Assembly (NCBI RefSeq): GCF_946221935.1
Contig: NZ_CAMIGN010000001.1
Span: forward strand, 124,001 to 188,000
DNA length: 64,000 nucleotides
From: an uncultured Corynebacterium sp.
GTDB taxonomy: Bacteria > Actinomycetota > Actinomycetes > Mycobacteriales > Mycobacteriaceae
Reading direction: 5' to 3'
The translations under genes and the position numbers were made by a program. Shown here one piece after another: positions 33,016 to 40,896 of this stretch (within the stretch, counting starts at the first letter, position 1; each line of letters starts with the position of its first letter). Under the pieces are notes generated by a model. That model saw nothing but the letters and a program-made list of their open reading frames with translations, did no database searches and had not been told where the DNA came from.

Positions 33016-33981
33016 ATGAACGCTCCAACAAGTGCAGCTCAACAACAACCACAGAACCGTGGTGGTGTCGATGAACACCGCCACGGTTCTGCGCATTCGC
33101 ACTATGTTCCGACGAATTCTCCGCTGCGCGCTTTGCTTATCGTTCTCGGAGTCACTGGCACAGTCTTCTTTGCAGAGTTGATTGGTGGCCTGATTACCGG
33201 CTCCGTCGCGCTGCTCGCCGATGCTATGCACATGCTGTCGGACGCTGCCGGGCTGATTATTGCCGTCGTAGCCATTTTCATCGGCCGTCGAGCTGCTACA
33301 GTGCAGGCGACATTCGGCTATCGACGGGTAGAAGTGGTCGCCGCACTCGTTAATGCGGTGACTGTGTTGGGGATTTCAATCTGGATTGTGGTTGAGGCGT
33401 TCCAGCGGCTCCACCAGCCGGTTGAGATTATGGCCGGTCCGATGATGATTATCGCCGTGATCGGTCTTCTGGCCAACGCGATCTCCGCGTGGGTTTTGAA
33501 TCGCCAACGGGATCACTCTGTCAATGTGCAAGGTGCATTCCTGCATGTGTTGGCGGACATGTTGGGATCCGTCGCGGTGCTTGTGGCTGGCGGTGTGATT
33601 ATCGTGACCGGCTGGCAATATGCCGACGTTATTGCTTCGCTGGTAATCGCTGCGCTGGTACTGCCGCGGGCTTGGCAGCTGATGATGCAGGCCCTACGCA
33701 TTTTGCTCGAGCAAGCTCCTCCGGGGTATCAACCCGCTGAGATCGACGCTTTGCTGCGGCAGGTCGACAACGTGCTGGACGTGCACGACCTGCACTTGTG
33801 GTCGCTGGATGGCACAAGCGCTCTAGCCTCAGTGCACCTTGTGGTTCCGGACGGCTGTGACCCAGCTTCGGTGCTGTGCGCGGCACAGCAGGAATTACAG
33901 GAGTGGGGGATTGCGCACGCCACCATTCAGGTGGAGCGTGCCGCACACGCAGGCCATGAGGGGCCGCAAAATGTCTGCTAA
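33016..33981 (+). CDS. Cation diffusion facilitator (zinc-type exporter)
   Basis: Proton-coupled exporter of Zn2+ or related divalent metals, inner membrane. 321 residues. Six helices; metal-site motifs HMLSD in helix 2 and HVLAD in helix 5 give the H-x3-D pairs typical of zinc transporters. The cytoplasmic domain (VLDVHDLHLWSLDGTSALASVHLVV) is complete. The N-terminus is His-rich (DEHRHGSAHSH) and the C-terminus has AAHAGH, both possible metal-binding segments. Codons 13-26 form a 17-bp hairpin (33052-33091). As I recall, C. glutamicum carries a zinc exporter of this family between ilvC and serA, supporting zinc as the substrate. Confidence 0.88.
   Translation: MNAPTSAAQQQPQNRGGVDEHRHGSAHSHYVPTNSPLRALLIVLGVTGTVFFAELIGGLITGSVALLADAMHMLSDAAGLIIAVVAIFIGRRAATVQATFGYRRVEVVAALVNAVTVLGISIWIVVEAFQRLHQPVEIMAGPMMIIAVIGLLANAISAWVLNRQRDHSVNVQGAFLHVLADMLGSVAVLVAGGVIIVTGWQYADVIASLVIAALVLPRAWQLMMQALRILLEQAPPGYQPAEIDALLRQVDNVLDVHDLHLWSLDGTSALASVHLVVPDGCDPASVLCAAQQELQEWGIAHATIQVERAAHAGHEGPQNVC
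33052..33091 (+). promoter_or_regulatory. 17-bp stem-loop inside the first codons of the CDF gene
   Basis: Left arm CAGAACCGTGGTGGTGT (33052-33068), loop CGATGA, right arm ACACCGCCACGGTTCTG (33075-33091). Sixteen Watson-Crick pairs and one G-U pair. It begins 36 bases after the start codon and overlaps the His-rich segment. Function unknown. Confidence 0.7.
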
Positions 33982-34036
33982 GGGCTCGGAAAACTGTTCA
34001 CAATAGCGGCAAGTCTAGGATATAGGCTTACCTTGT

Positions 34037-34062
34037 TTAGGTAACCCTAAATCGGGTAGTGT
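34037..34062 (+). promoter_or_regulatory. Siderophore operon promoter with an iron-box-like operator
   Basis: TTAGGTAACCCTAAATCGG (34037-34055) matches the DtxR consensus TWAGGTWAGSCTWACCTWA at 13 of 19 positions, best in the left part. AGGCTTACCT lies just upstream, so TTACCT and AGGTAA also form an inverted repeat. The site sits between a weak -35 (TTGTTT) and the -10 box TAGTGT (34057-34062), seven bases before the ATG. Repression by an iron-loaded DtxR-type protein is inferred. Confidence 0.55.
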
Positions 34063-34069
34063 CTGGGGA

Positions 34070-34963
34070 ATGATGAATTCTCGAAAATCCCTGCGCGGCT
34101 CCCTCCGACGCGCCCTTGCCCTCATAGTCGCGACGATTCTAGGAGCCACAACTTTGGTTGCATGCGGTTCCGGTGGCACCAACGATAACGGCGCAAAAGA
34201 TGGCGAGTTGCGGGTCGTTGCTCTGGACTGGCGCTATGAGGAAATCCTCGAGGCTCTGGGCGTAAAACCGGTAGGAATTGTCGAGATCGGCAAGTCATCC
34301 GGGCCGAAAACCCTGGAGGGCAAGCTCGAGGGCATCGATTCGGTCGGCCAGGCTAAGCAGCCAAACCTGGAGGTTATTCAGTCTCTTGAGCCCGATTTGA
34401 TCCTCGCTAGCCCAACGCGTCAGGAATCGATCATGCCCCAGCTGGAGGAAATTGCGGAGACAAAGTCCTACAGCGACGCCAGCTACACCGACGTCCTTGA
34501 TGCCATGGATGACATCGCAAAGAAGCTGGGCAAAGAAGATAAGGCAAAGGAGATCCGCGAGCGTATTGAAGGCAAAGTCTCAGAGGCAAAGAAGCTCGTT
34601 AAGCCGGACACTCGTGCTGCACTGGTTGGATGGTCGAAGGGCACTCTCTATGCGTGGATCAAGGATTCCTTCGCAGGATCCCTTCTTTCTGACGCCGGCT
34701 ACGTCTACGGCTACGACGGTTCCCGCACCGCGATCGAATCCAAGACTGACGTTGCTGAAATGACAGGCGATAAGCTCCCGGCGATGAAGCTGGATCGAAT
34801 GTACTTGTACAACGACATTGAAGGCTTTAAGTCCAGCCCATACAAGGACGTGGTCAAGGACATCGTGGACGTGGAGCAGGACACGTGGTCCCGATCTCGA
34901 GGCCCACTGGCCGCAGAAGCAATGCTGGATCAGATCATCGAAACGGAAAACGCTCGTAAATAA
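34070..34963 (+). CDS. Siderophore ABC importer, substrate-binding lipoprotein
   Basis: Captures a ferric siderophore (or ferric citrate-like complex) outside the membrane. 297 residues. Signal peptide with lipobox TTLVAC, so the cysteine is lipid-modified. Two-lobed FecB/FhuD-type fold with LEVIQSLEPDLILASPTRQ and the long connecting helix. The ligand cannot be told from the sequence. First gene of a four-gene operon with overlapping permease and ATPase genes; iron-type promoter upstream. Confidence 0.88.
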   Translation: MMNSRKSLRGSLRRALALIVATILGATTLVACGSGGTNDNGAKDGELRVVALDWRYEEILEALGVKPVGIVEIGKSSGPKTLEGKLEGIDSVGQAKQPNLEVIQSLEPDLILASPTRQESIMPQLEEIAETKSYSDASYTDVLDAMDDIAKKLGKEDKAKEIRERIEGKVSEAKKLVKPDTRAALVGWSKGTLYAWIKDSFAGSLLSDAGYVYGYDGSRTAIESKTDVAEMTGDKLPAMKLDRMYLYNDIEGFKSSPYKDVVKDIVDVEQDTWSRSRGPLAAEAMLDQIIETENARK

Positions 34964-34999
34964 ACGCACCTTCGAGCGTCAGCGACCGAGGGAAGTGAA

Positions 35000-36001
35000 G
35001 TGCAAAGAGAGCTACAACCACGCCGTACAACGCAGTGGATCCTGCTGGCGCTGGGGTTGGCCGTTATTCTCGCGACGTGGGTTTGGCGCATGAACAGTGT
35101 GGAAGTGCCTCCGAACGCGCCAGAACTGGCAGGGGAGGTGCACGCCGTCATGCGCGACCGGCTTTTGGCGGCGACAGTGATCGGCCTGGCCTTGGGTGCC
35201 GCGGGTGTGTTGCTGCGCACCGCTACTCGCAATCCACTAGCGGATCCGGAAATCACAGGCGTGAACGCTGGGGCTGCGTTTGGCGCTGTACTGAGCACGA
35301 CGATAACGGGATCGGTGTCCGGCGCTGCGGTACTGCCGGGTGCACTGTGTGGCGCGGCGCTAGGAGCGCTGATAACGGTGGGCATTGGAATGCGTGTAAC
35401 AGTAGGAGATCCGACCGGTGCTCAGTCGGTACAGAGGATGATTCTGCTGGGCATAGCTGTTTCTGCACTATTCTCAGCATGCACTGCGATCACTTTGGTG
35501 ATCGATGAGGCCCAGCTTTCGACTGTCCTGTCGTGGCTTTCGGGCCGCTTGGGTGGGGTGCGTTTCGGGGACTCAATACCCAGCATGATTGCTGTTGCGG
35601 TGGTGTTGCCTCTCGCGATTGCTGTTGGTCGGGGGCTAGATACTCTCTTTGCTGGTGACGCCCTTTCGTCCTCCGTCGGAGCTAACCCCCACCGGCTACG
35701 AATATTTGCGGTCGTGGGTGCCGTGCTTCTGATCGCTCCGGCGGTTGCAGCTGCCGGACCGATCGGTTTTCTTGGCCTGATGGCAGCGGTTGTGGCGCAT
35801 CGGGCGGCAGGTCCGCGACACCGGGCGGGGCTGGTAATTGCTCCCGTGGTGGGTGCAGCGGTTCTGTTGGTGGCGGATTCCGTGGCGCAGGCGCTGTGGG
35901 CTCCCGCGGAGACTCCGGTGGGCGTGGTAACTGCCATTGCCGGTGTGCCACTGCTGTTATGGGGGATTAATCGACTTCAACCGGGCGGTGCGCGCCGATG
36001 A
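35000..36001 (+). CDS. Siderophore ABC importer, permease 1 (FecCD family)
   Basis: 333 residues with about ten helices. The coupling-loop region has the FecCD signature: RLLAATVIGLALGAAGVLLRTATRNPLADPEITGVNAGAA, and PVGVVTAIAGVPLLLWGINR at the C-terminus. GTG start at 35000 with GAGGGAAG upstream. The stop overlaps the next start by four bases (ATGA), so the two permeases are coupled and probably form a heterodimer. Confidence 0.9.
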   Translation: MQRELQPRRTTQWILLALGLAVILATWVWRMNSVEVPPNAPELAGEVHAVMRDRLLAATVIGLALGAAGVLLRTATRNPLADPEITGVNAGAAFGAVLSTTITGSVSGAAVLPGALCGAALGALITVGIGMRVTVGDPTGAQSVQRMILLGIAVSALFSACTAITLVIDEAQLSTVLSWLSGRLGGVRFGDSIPSMIAVAVVLPLAIAVGRGLDTLFAGDALSSSVGANPHRLRIFAVVGAVLLIAPAVAAAGPIGFLGLMAAVVAHRAAGPRHRAGLVIAPVVGAAVLLVADSVAQALWAPAETPVGVVTAIAGVPLLLWGINRLQPGGARR

Positions 36002-37074
36002 ACGACAGGAGGAATAGCAGGTTGAATCGCACGCTAATCTCTCGGCGTGGCTCCGGCTTCAAGGCGACTCGCGTTGTAGCGGTGTACATAGCTCTCCTGG
36101 GTCTGCTGGCGTTTGCAATAGTCTTGGGGCTCAGCGTCGGGGCTGTTATGAAGCCTCCAGCGGACACGATCCACGACCTTTTCACGGGCGGGAAACTTAT
36201 TTGGCGCTATCGCATGCCCCGCGTGCTTGTAGGTATCCTCGCTGGCGCGGCCATGGCTGTCTCCGGTGCGCTATTACAGCTTGCATTGCGTAATCCGCTG
36301 GCAGCGCCGGATACTGTGGGCGTCACCGCGGGTGGCGGTCTTGCCGCCGTAGCGGCTCTGTTAAGTGTCGGAGCATTGCCGGCGCAGGCGCTTACTCCAG
36401 TGGCGTTCGTTGGTGCACTGGTAGGTGCAGGCCTGGTGTTACTGCTTGCCGGGCGGGGAGCAACTGATCCGGTACGGCTCACTCTCACAGGAGTGGCGGT
36501 CTCTGTTGGTTTGGGCGCGCTTACTCAGCTGCTACTGGTGAAAGCTGCCCCGGAAGCCGGTGCGGCAATGACGTGGCTCAAAGGCTCGCTTTACGCCCGT
36601 ACTCTCGCAGATGCACAAGTCGTAGGCCCCGTGGTGCTGGTGGTCATCGCAGTAGCAGTCGTGCTCTCTAGGCATCTGGACATGCTGAACCTGGACTCTT
36701 CGGCAATGGCAGGAGTAGGCGTTAACGAGCGCACATGGCGTACGGTGGCAGTGTTGTTTGCGATTCTGCTGGGGGCTGCCGCGGTGGCCGCGGCGGGGGT
36801 ACTGGGGTTTGCAGGATTGATCGTTCCGCATGCTGCGCGCTTGCTTGTCGGCGGGGTGGGAAGGCGAGTGTTGCCTGTATCCGCTTTGGCAGGTGCGGGA
36901 CTTGTCGTTCTGTGTGACGCTCTCGGCCGCTGGGTATTCGCTCCCACCGAAATCCCTGTGGGGGCGTTGATCTCCATTGTCGGCGCCCCATATTTCATTT
37001 ATCTCTTGTTACGTATGTCGCGAAGTCCAGCGGGCGCTTCCGCAATGCCCACCACGGATGAAAGGAGTTCCTGA
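35998..37074 (+). CDS. Siderophore ABC importer, permease 2 (FecCD family)
   Basis: 358 residues. FecCD motifs: RMPRVLVGILAGAAMAVSGALLQLALRNPLAAPDTVGVTAGGG and the C-terminal PTEIPVGALISIVGAPYFIYLLLRM. An N-terminal basic tail precedes the first helix. Overlaps the preceding gene by ATGA and the following ATPase gene by one base (TGATG). It resembles its neighbour only in the family core, as usual for paired permeases. Confidence 0.9.
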   Translation: MNDRRNSRLNRTLISRRGSGFKATRVVAVYIALLGLLAFAIVLGLSVGAVMKPPADTIHDLFTGGKLIWRYRMPRVLVGILAGAAMAVSGALLQLALRNPLAAPDTVGVTAGGGLAAVAALLSVGALPAQALTPVAFVGALVGAGLVLLLAGRGATDPVRLTLTGVAVSVGLGALTQLLLVKAAPEAGAAMTWLKGSLYARTLADAQVVGPVVLVVIAVAVVLSRHLDMLNLDSSAMAGVGVNERTWRTVAVLFAILLGAAAVAAAGVLGFAGLIVPHAARLLVGGVGRRVLPVSALAGAGLVVLCDALGRWVFAPTEIPVGALISIVGAPYFIYLLLRMSRSPAGASAMPTTDERSS

Positions 37075-37853
37075 TGAGCGAGACTGCCTTGCGTACTGAA
37101 AATATCACGGTGGGTTACGGTGGCCCCGATGTCTTGAAAGATGTTTCCCTCCAGGTTCCGGAGGGGAAGATTACCGCCCTTATTGGCCCGAACGGCTGCG
37201 GAAAATCTACGCTGCTGCGAGCGTTGGGGCGTCAACAACCAATCGCAAAGGGGCAGGTCTACCTTGGTGATCGCACTATCCAAGAGATGAGCGCCCGAGA
37301 GTTTGCCCGGCATGTATCCTTCCTGCCGCAGCAACCCATTACTCCTGAAGGAGTGAGCGTCCGGGAGGTTATTGCTTATGGTCGATACCCATACACCGGT
37401 GCTTTTGCCTCGTTGAAGGCGGAGGATCACCGCGCGGTAGAGGAAGCGGCAGAGCGTGCTGGGGTTACCGCTCTCCTTGATGTACCAGCAACGGATCTGT
37501 CGGGTGGGCAACGCCAACGTGTATGGGTGGCGATGACGGTGGCCCAGCAAACTCCCGTGCTGCTCCTCGACGAGCCGACGACCTATTTGGACCCCGCGCA
37601 CCAGATTGCAATTCTGGACTTGGTACGGGATCTCAATGCCGCCGGCCGGACTGTCGTGATGGTTGTGCACGACATGACGCACGCGGCTCGCTTCGCTGAT
37701 TCCATCGTCGCTATGTACGACGGCAAGGTACTCGCGGCGGGGGAGACGGAAGAAGTTATGTCTGCAGGGCTCGTTGAAAAACTCTTTGGGATTTCCTGTT
37801 TGGAAGTGCGGGATCCGGAAACGGGTCGAGTGTTGCCAATCCCGTATCGTTAA
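37074..37853 (+). CDS. Siderophore ABC importer, ATPase
   Basis: 259 residues. Walker A GPNGCGKSTLLRAL, Q-loop FLPQQP, signature DLSGGQRQRVWVAM, Walker B PVLLLDEPTTYLD and H-loop VVMVVHDMTHA are all intact. Typical of FecE/FhuC ATPases. AAAGGAG lies upstream of the ATG, which overlaps the preceding stop. Last gene of the importer operon. Confidence 0.93.
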   Translation: MSETALRTENITVGYGGPDVLKDVSLQVPEGKITALIGPNGCGKSTLLRALGRQQPIAKGQVYLGDRTIQEMSAREFARHVSFLPQQPITPEGVSVREVIAYGRYPYTGAFASLKAEDHRAVEEAAERAGVTALLDVPATDLSGGQRQRVWVAMTVAQQTPVLLLDEPTTYLDPAHQIAILDLVRDLNAAGRTVVMVVHDMTHAARFADSIVAMYDGKVLAAGETEEVMSAGLVEKLFGISCLEVRDPETGRVLPIPYR

Positions 37854-37870
37854 CCGCGACACACCCCTAA

Positions 37871-37899
37871 TGAAAACGGATTCCAATAACGTGTAGTAT
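37871..37899 (+). promoter_or_regulatory. Promoter of the COG0523 gene with a zinc-box-like site
   Basis: TGAAAACGGATTCCA (37871-37885) matches the actinobacterial Zur-type box TGAAAATGATTTTCA at 11 of 15 positions. TAGTAT (37894-37899) follows, eight bases before the ATG at 37908. Zur control is inferred. Confidence 0.5.
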
Positions 37900-37907
37900 C
37901 CCTACGC

Positions 37908-39128
37908 ATGAGACACCTGCATAGCCATATTCACGATCACCCGACCGCAAGCGACCCAGAGGTGAGCAGCACACCGGTTACGGTTCTGTCCGGATTCCTC
38001 GGCTCAGGTAAAACCACACTGCTGAACGACCTGCTGGCCAATCGCGGGGGTCGCCGGATCGCGGTGATCGTCAACGATTTCTCGGAAATCAACATCGACG
38101 CCGCCCTGATCGCTGGCGAAGGTCATCTGACCCGCGGCGAGGACCGCTTCGTCGAACTCACCAACGGCTGCATTTGCTGCACACTTCGTGAGGATCTGGT
38201 GGAATCCGTAGGCACACTCGCACGCAGCGGTGACTTCGACCATATAGTCATCGAATCCACCGGCATCTCTGAACCCATGCCCGTCGCAGCGACCTTCGAA
38301 TGGCGTTGGGAGGACGGCACTCGTCTTGCAGACGTTGCGCCGATCGACACAATGGTCACTCTTGTCGACGCCGCCCAGTTCCTGCAGCAAATAGGGCAGA
38401 AGAAGCTGCTCACAGAGGCAGACTTGCAGGCGACTGAGGAAGATGAGCGGACGATTGCGGATCTATTGGTCGATCAGGTCGAGTTCGCGGACATTATCTA
38501 CGTCACCAAGGCGGACCTAGTTAGCGAGGAACACTATCGCGCTACCGTCGCCCTGTTGCACAGGATGAACCCGCGGGCGCGCATCGAAAAGCTCATCCAC
38601 GGCCGTATCGTCACCGCTAGATCGCTGGGCGGGAACGGGACCCCTGGTGGCTTGTCAGGCAGCGCGGCTGAGGTGACGGATACTGCGGACGGCGCCGGGC
38701 GGTCGGCCGTCGACGATATCCTCGGCGCCCAGCTATATGACGAGGCCACAGCCCGCGCCTACGAGGGCTACCTCGATGAGTTGGAAAACCCCCACACCCC
38801 AGAAACTGAGGAATATGGCATCAGTTCCGTGGTCTTCCGCGGGGATCGCCCCTTCGATCGGGGTAGGTTGATCGAGGCTCTTCGCTCCACGACCGGATTG
38901 GTGCGCTCCAAGGGCTACTGCTGGATTGCCGACCGTCCCGAGCTAGCCCAGGTCTGGCATCAAGCTGGTCCCGACCTGCGGATTCAGCCCGTCGGTGGAT
39001 GGCGGCAGGTCGAGCTCACCCCCTCCAGCGAAGTGGTGCTTATCGGCGTCAATTTCGATGCAGACAGAGCAGTACAGCGTTTCCGGAAGGCAATGCTGAG
39101 TGACGCAGAGGTAAAGGATATGCTGTAA
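37908..39128 (+). CDS. COG0523 (CobW-type) GTPase, probable zinc metallochaperone
   Basis: 406 residues. P-loop GTPase with Walker A SGFLGSGKTTLLNDLL, the metal-binding CxCC motif in NGCICCTLREDLV, and switch motif ESTGISEP; the base-recognition motif reads TKAD. The C-terminal CobW_C domain begins near YGISSVVFRGDRPFDRGRL. The N-terminus is His-rich (RHLHSHIHDH). A flexible insertion of about 30 residues (GGNGTPGGLSGSAAEV) lies before the C-terminal domain. COG0523 proteins under Zur control insert or move zinc during zinc limitation. The zinc-box-like site and the CDF gene nearby support that role over cobalamin synthesis. Confidence 0.85.
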   Translation: MRHLHSHIHDHPTASDPEVSSTPVTVLSGFLGSGKTTLLNDLLANRGGRRIAVIVNDFSEINIDAALIAGEGHLTRGEDRFVELTNGCICCTLREDLVESVGTLARSGDFDHIVIESTGISEPMPVAATFEWRWEDGTRLADVAPIDTMVTLVDAAQFLQQIGQKKLLTEADLQATEEDERTIADLLVDQVEFADIIYVTKADLVSEEHYRATVALLHRMNPRARIEKLIHGRIVTARSLGGNGTPGGLSGSAAEVTDTADGAGRSAVDDILGAQLYDEATARAYEGYLDELENPHTPETEEYGISSVVFRGDRPFDRGRLIEALRSTTGLVRSKGYCWIADRPELAQVWHQAGPDLRIQPVGGWRQVELTPSSEVVLIGVNFDADRAVQRFRKAMLSDAEVKDML

Positions 39129-39226
39129 GGGTCGCACGTCACATTTGGATGGCGTGGTCCCTTCCCGCGTCGGCGCGGTCGTTTCGGCGCGGGCGAGGCA
39201 ACGCACGCACCTCAGGAGAAACATTC

Positions 39227-40816
39227 GTGAGTAACAACCGTCCGGTAGTCCTCATCGCCGATAAGCTGTCCCAGTCCACCGTCGACGCCCTTGGTGATTC
39301 CGTCGAGGTTCGCTGGGTCGATGGCCCGAACCGCCCAGAACTGCTGAAGGCAGTCGCAGACGCAGACGCGCTGCTGGTCCGCTCCGCAACCACCGTTGAC
39401 GCCGAGGTGCTCGAGGCAGCGCCGAAGCTGCAGATCGTCGGCCGTGCAGGCGTGGGCCTGGACAACGTCGACATCGAGACCGCTACCTCCCGTGGCGTGA
39501 TGGTTGCCAACGCTCCGACCTCCAACATCCACTCCGCTTGCGAGCACGCCATCAGCCTGCTGCTATCCACCGCCCGTCAGATCCCGGCGGCGGACAAGAC
39601 CCTGCGCGACGGAGAGTGGAAGCGCTCCTCCTTCAAGGGCGTGGAGATCCTGGGCAAGACCATCGGCATCGTCGGCTTCGGCCACATCGGCCAGCTGTTT
39701 GCGCAGCGCCTGGCCGCCTTCGAGACCGAAATCATCGCCTACGACCCGTACGCGAACCCCGCCCGCGCCGCACAGCTGGGCGTGGAGCTGGTGGAGCTGG
39801 AGGAGCTGATGGGCCGCTCCGACTTCGTGACGATCCACCTGCCGAAGACCAAGGAAACCGCGGGTATGTTCAACGCGGACCTGCTGGCCAAGTCCAAGAA
39901 GGGGCAGATCATCATCAACGCCGCCCGTGGCGGCCTGGTGGACGAGGCCGCCCTGGCAGAGGCCATCAAGTCCGGCCACATCCGCGGCGCCGGCTTCGAC
40001 GTATACGCTTCCGAGCCTTGCACCGACTCTCCGCTGTTCGAGCTGGAAGAAGTCGTTGTTACGCCGCACCTGGGTGCTTCCACCGTAGAGGCTCAGGACC
40101 GCGCTGGTACCGACGTTGCCGCATCCGTCTTGAAGGCTCTGTCCGGCGACTTCGTGCCTGACGCTGTGAATGTTTCCGGTGGCAAGGTCTCCGAAGAGGT
40201 TGCCCTGTGGCTGAACCTGGCCACCAACCTGGGTCGCGTGGCCGGCGAGCTGCTGAACGGCGCTCCGAGCACCGTGACTGTCACCGCCCGAGGTGAGCTG
40301 TCCACCGAGTCCGTTGACGCACTGGGCTTGGCTGGCCTGCGTGGCGTGTTCTCCGGTGTGATCGACGAGCAGGTCACCTTTGTTAACGCTCCGCAGATCG
40401 CCGAAGAGCGCGGCGTGGAGCTGGATGTACAGACCCACGACGAGTCCGTCAGCCACCGCTCCGTCCTGGAGGTTAAGGTTGTCGGCACCGATGGCGCTAC
40501 CGCCTCCGTCGCAGGTGCGCTGACCGGCCTGCAGCACGTGGAGAAGATCGTTCGCATCAACGACCGCGGCCTGGATCTGCGCGCCACAGGCACCAACCTG
40601 TTCCTGGTTTACCCGGACCAGCCGGGAGCGCTGGGCAAGGTCGGTACGCTGCTAGGCGGCAAGGGCATCAACATCGACGCCGCCGCACTGTCCCCGACCA
40701 ACGATGAGTCGCAGGCTACGCTGGTTCTGCGTGTCGCCCAGGATCTGGATCAAGAGCTGGTCGACGAGGTCAAGGCAGAGCTGAGCGCCTCCAACGCGTT
40801 CGTGCTGAACTTCTAA
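39227..40816 (+). CDS. serA: D-3-phosphoglycerate dehydrogenase
   Basis: First step of serine synthesis: oxidises 3-phosphoglycerate with NAD+. 529 residues, the long actinobacterial type. NAD-binding GKTIGIVGFGHIGQLFAQRL; catalytic Arg in NAARGGLVDE, Glu in the region FDVYASEPC, and His in VVTPHLGASTVEAQ. This is followed by the intervening ASB domain and a C-terminal ACT domain (NLFLVYPDQPGALGKVGTLLG) for serine feedback. Start at the GTG 39227, with AGGAGA twelve bases upstream; the longer frame from 39149 has no support. Confidence 0.97.
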   Translation: MSNNRPVVLIADKLSQSTVDALGDSVEVRWVDGPNRPELLKAVADADALLVRSATTVDAEVLEAAPKLQIVGRAGVGLDNVDIETATSRGVMVANAPTSNIHSACEHAISLLLSTARQIPAADKTLRDGEWKRSSFKGVEILGKTIGIVGFGHIGQLFAQRLAAFETEIIAYDPYANPARAAQLGVELVELEELMGRSDFVTIHLPKTKETAGMFNADLLAKSKKGQIIINAARGGLVDEAALAEAIKSGHIRGAGFDVYASEPCTDSPLFELEEVVVTPHLGASTVEAQDRAGTDVAASVLKALSGDFVPDAVNVSGGKVSEEVALWLNLATNLGRVAGELLNGAPSTVTVTARGELSTESVDALGLAGLRGVFSGVIDEQVTFVNAPQIAEERGVELDVQTHDESVSHRSVLEVKVVGTDGATASVAGALTGLQHVEKIVRINDRGLDLRATGTNLFLVYPDQPGALGKVGTLLGGKGINIDAAALSPTNDESQATLVLRVAQDLDQELVDEVKAELSASNAFVLNF

Positions 40817-40845
40817 TGGTTTAAGCGATAGTTGTTATCGCGTCA

Positions 40846-40874
40846 GGCCGGGCAGGATCTGCCCGGCCTTTTCT
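40846..40874 (+). terminator. Rho-independent terminator after serA
   Basis: GGCCGGGCAG, loop GAT, CTGCCCGGCC, then TTTTCT. Ten perfect pairs. Confidence 0.92.
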
Positions 40875-40896
40875 ATTGACGCCCCACGCCGCGCAG

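Noticed and set aside
39563..40537. 324-codon open frame opposite serA
   Set aside because: Shadow of the serA reading frame; no recognisable domain and no promoter.
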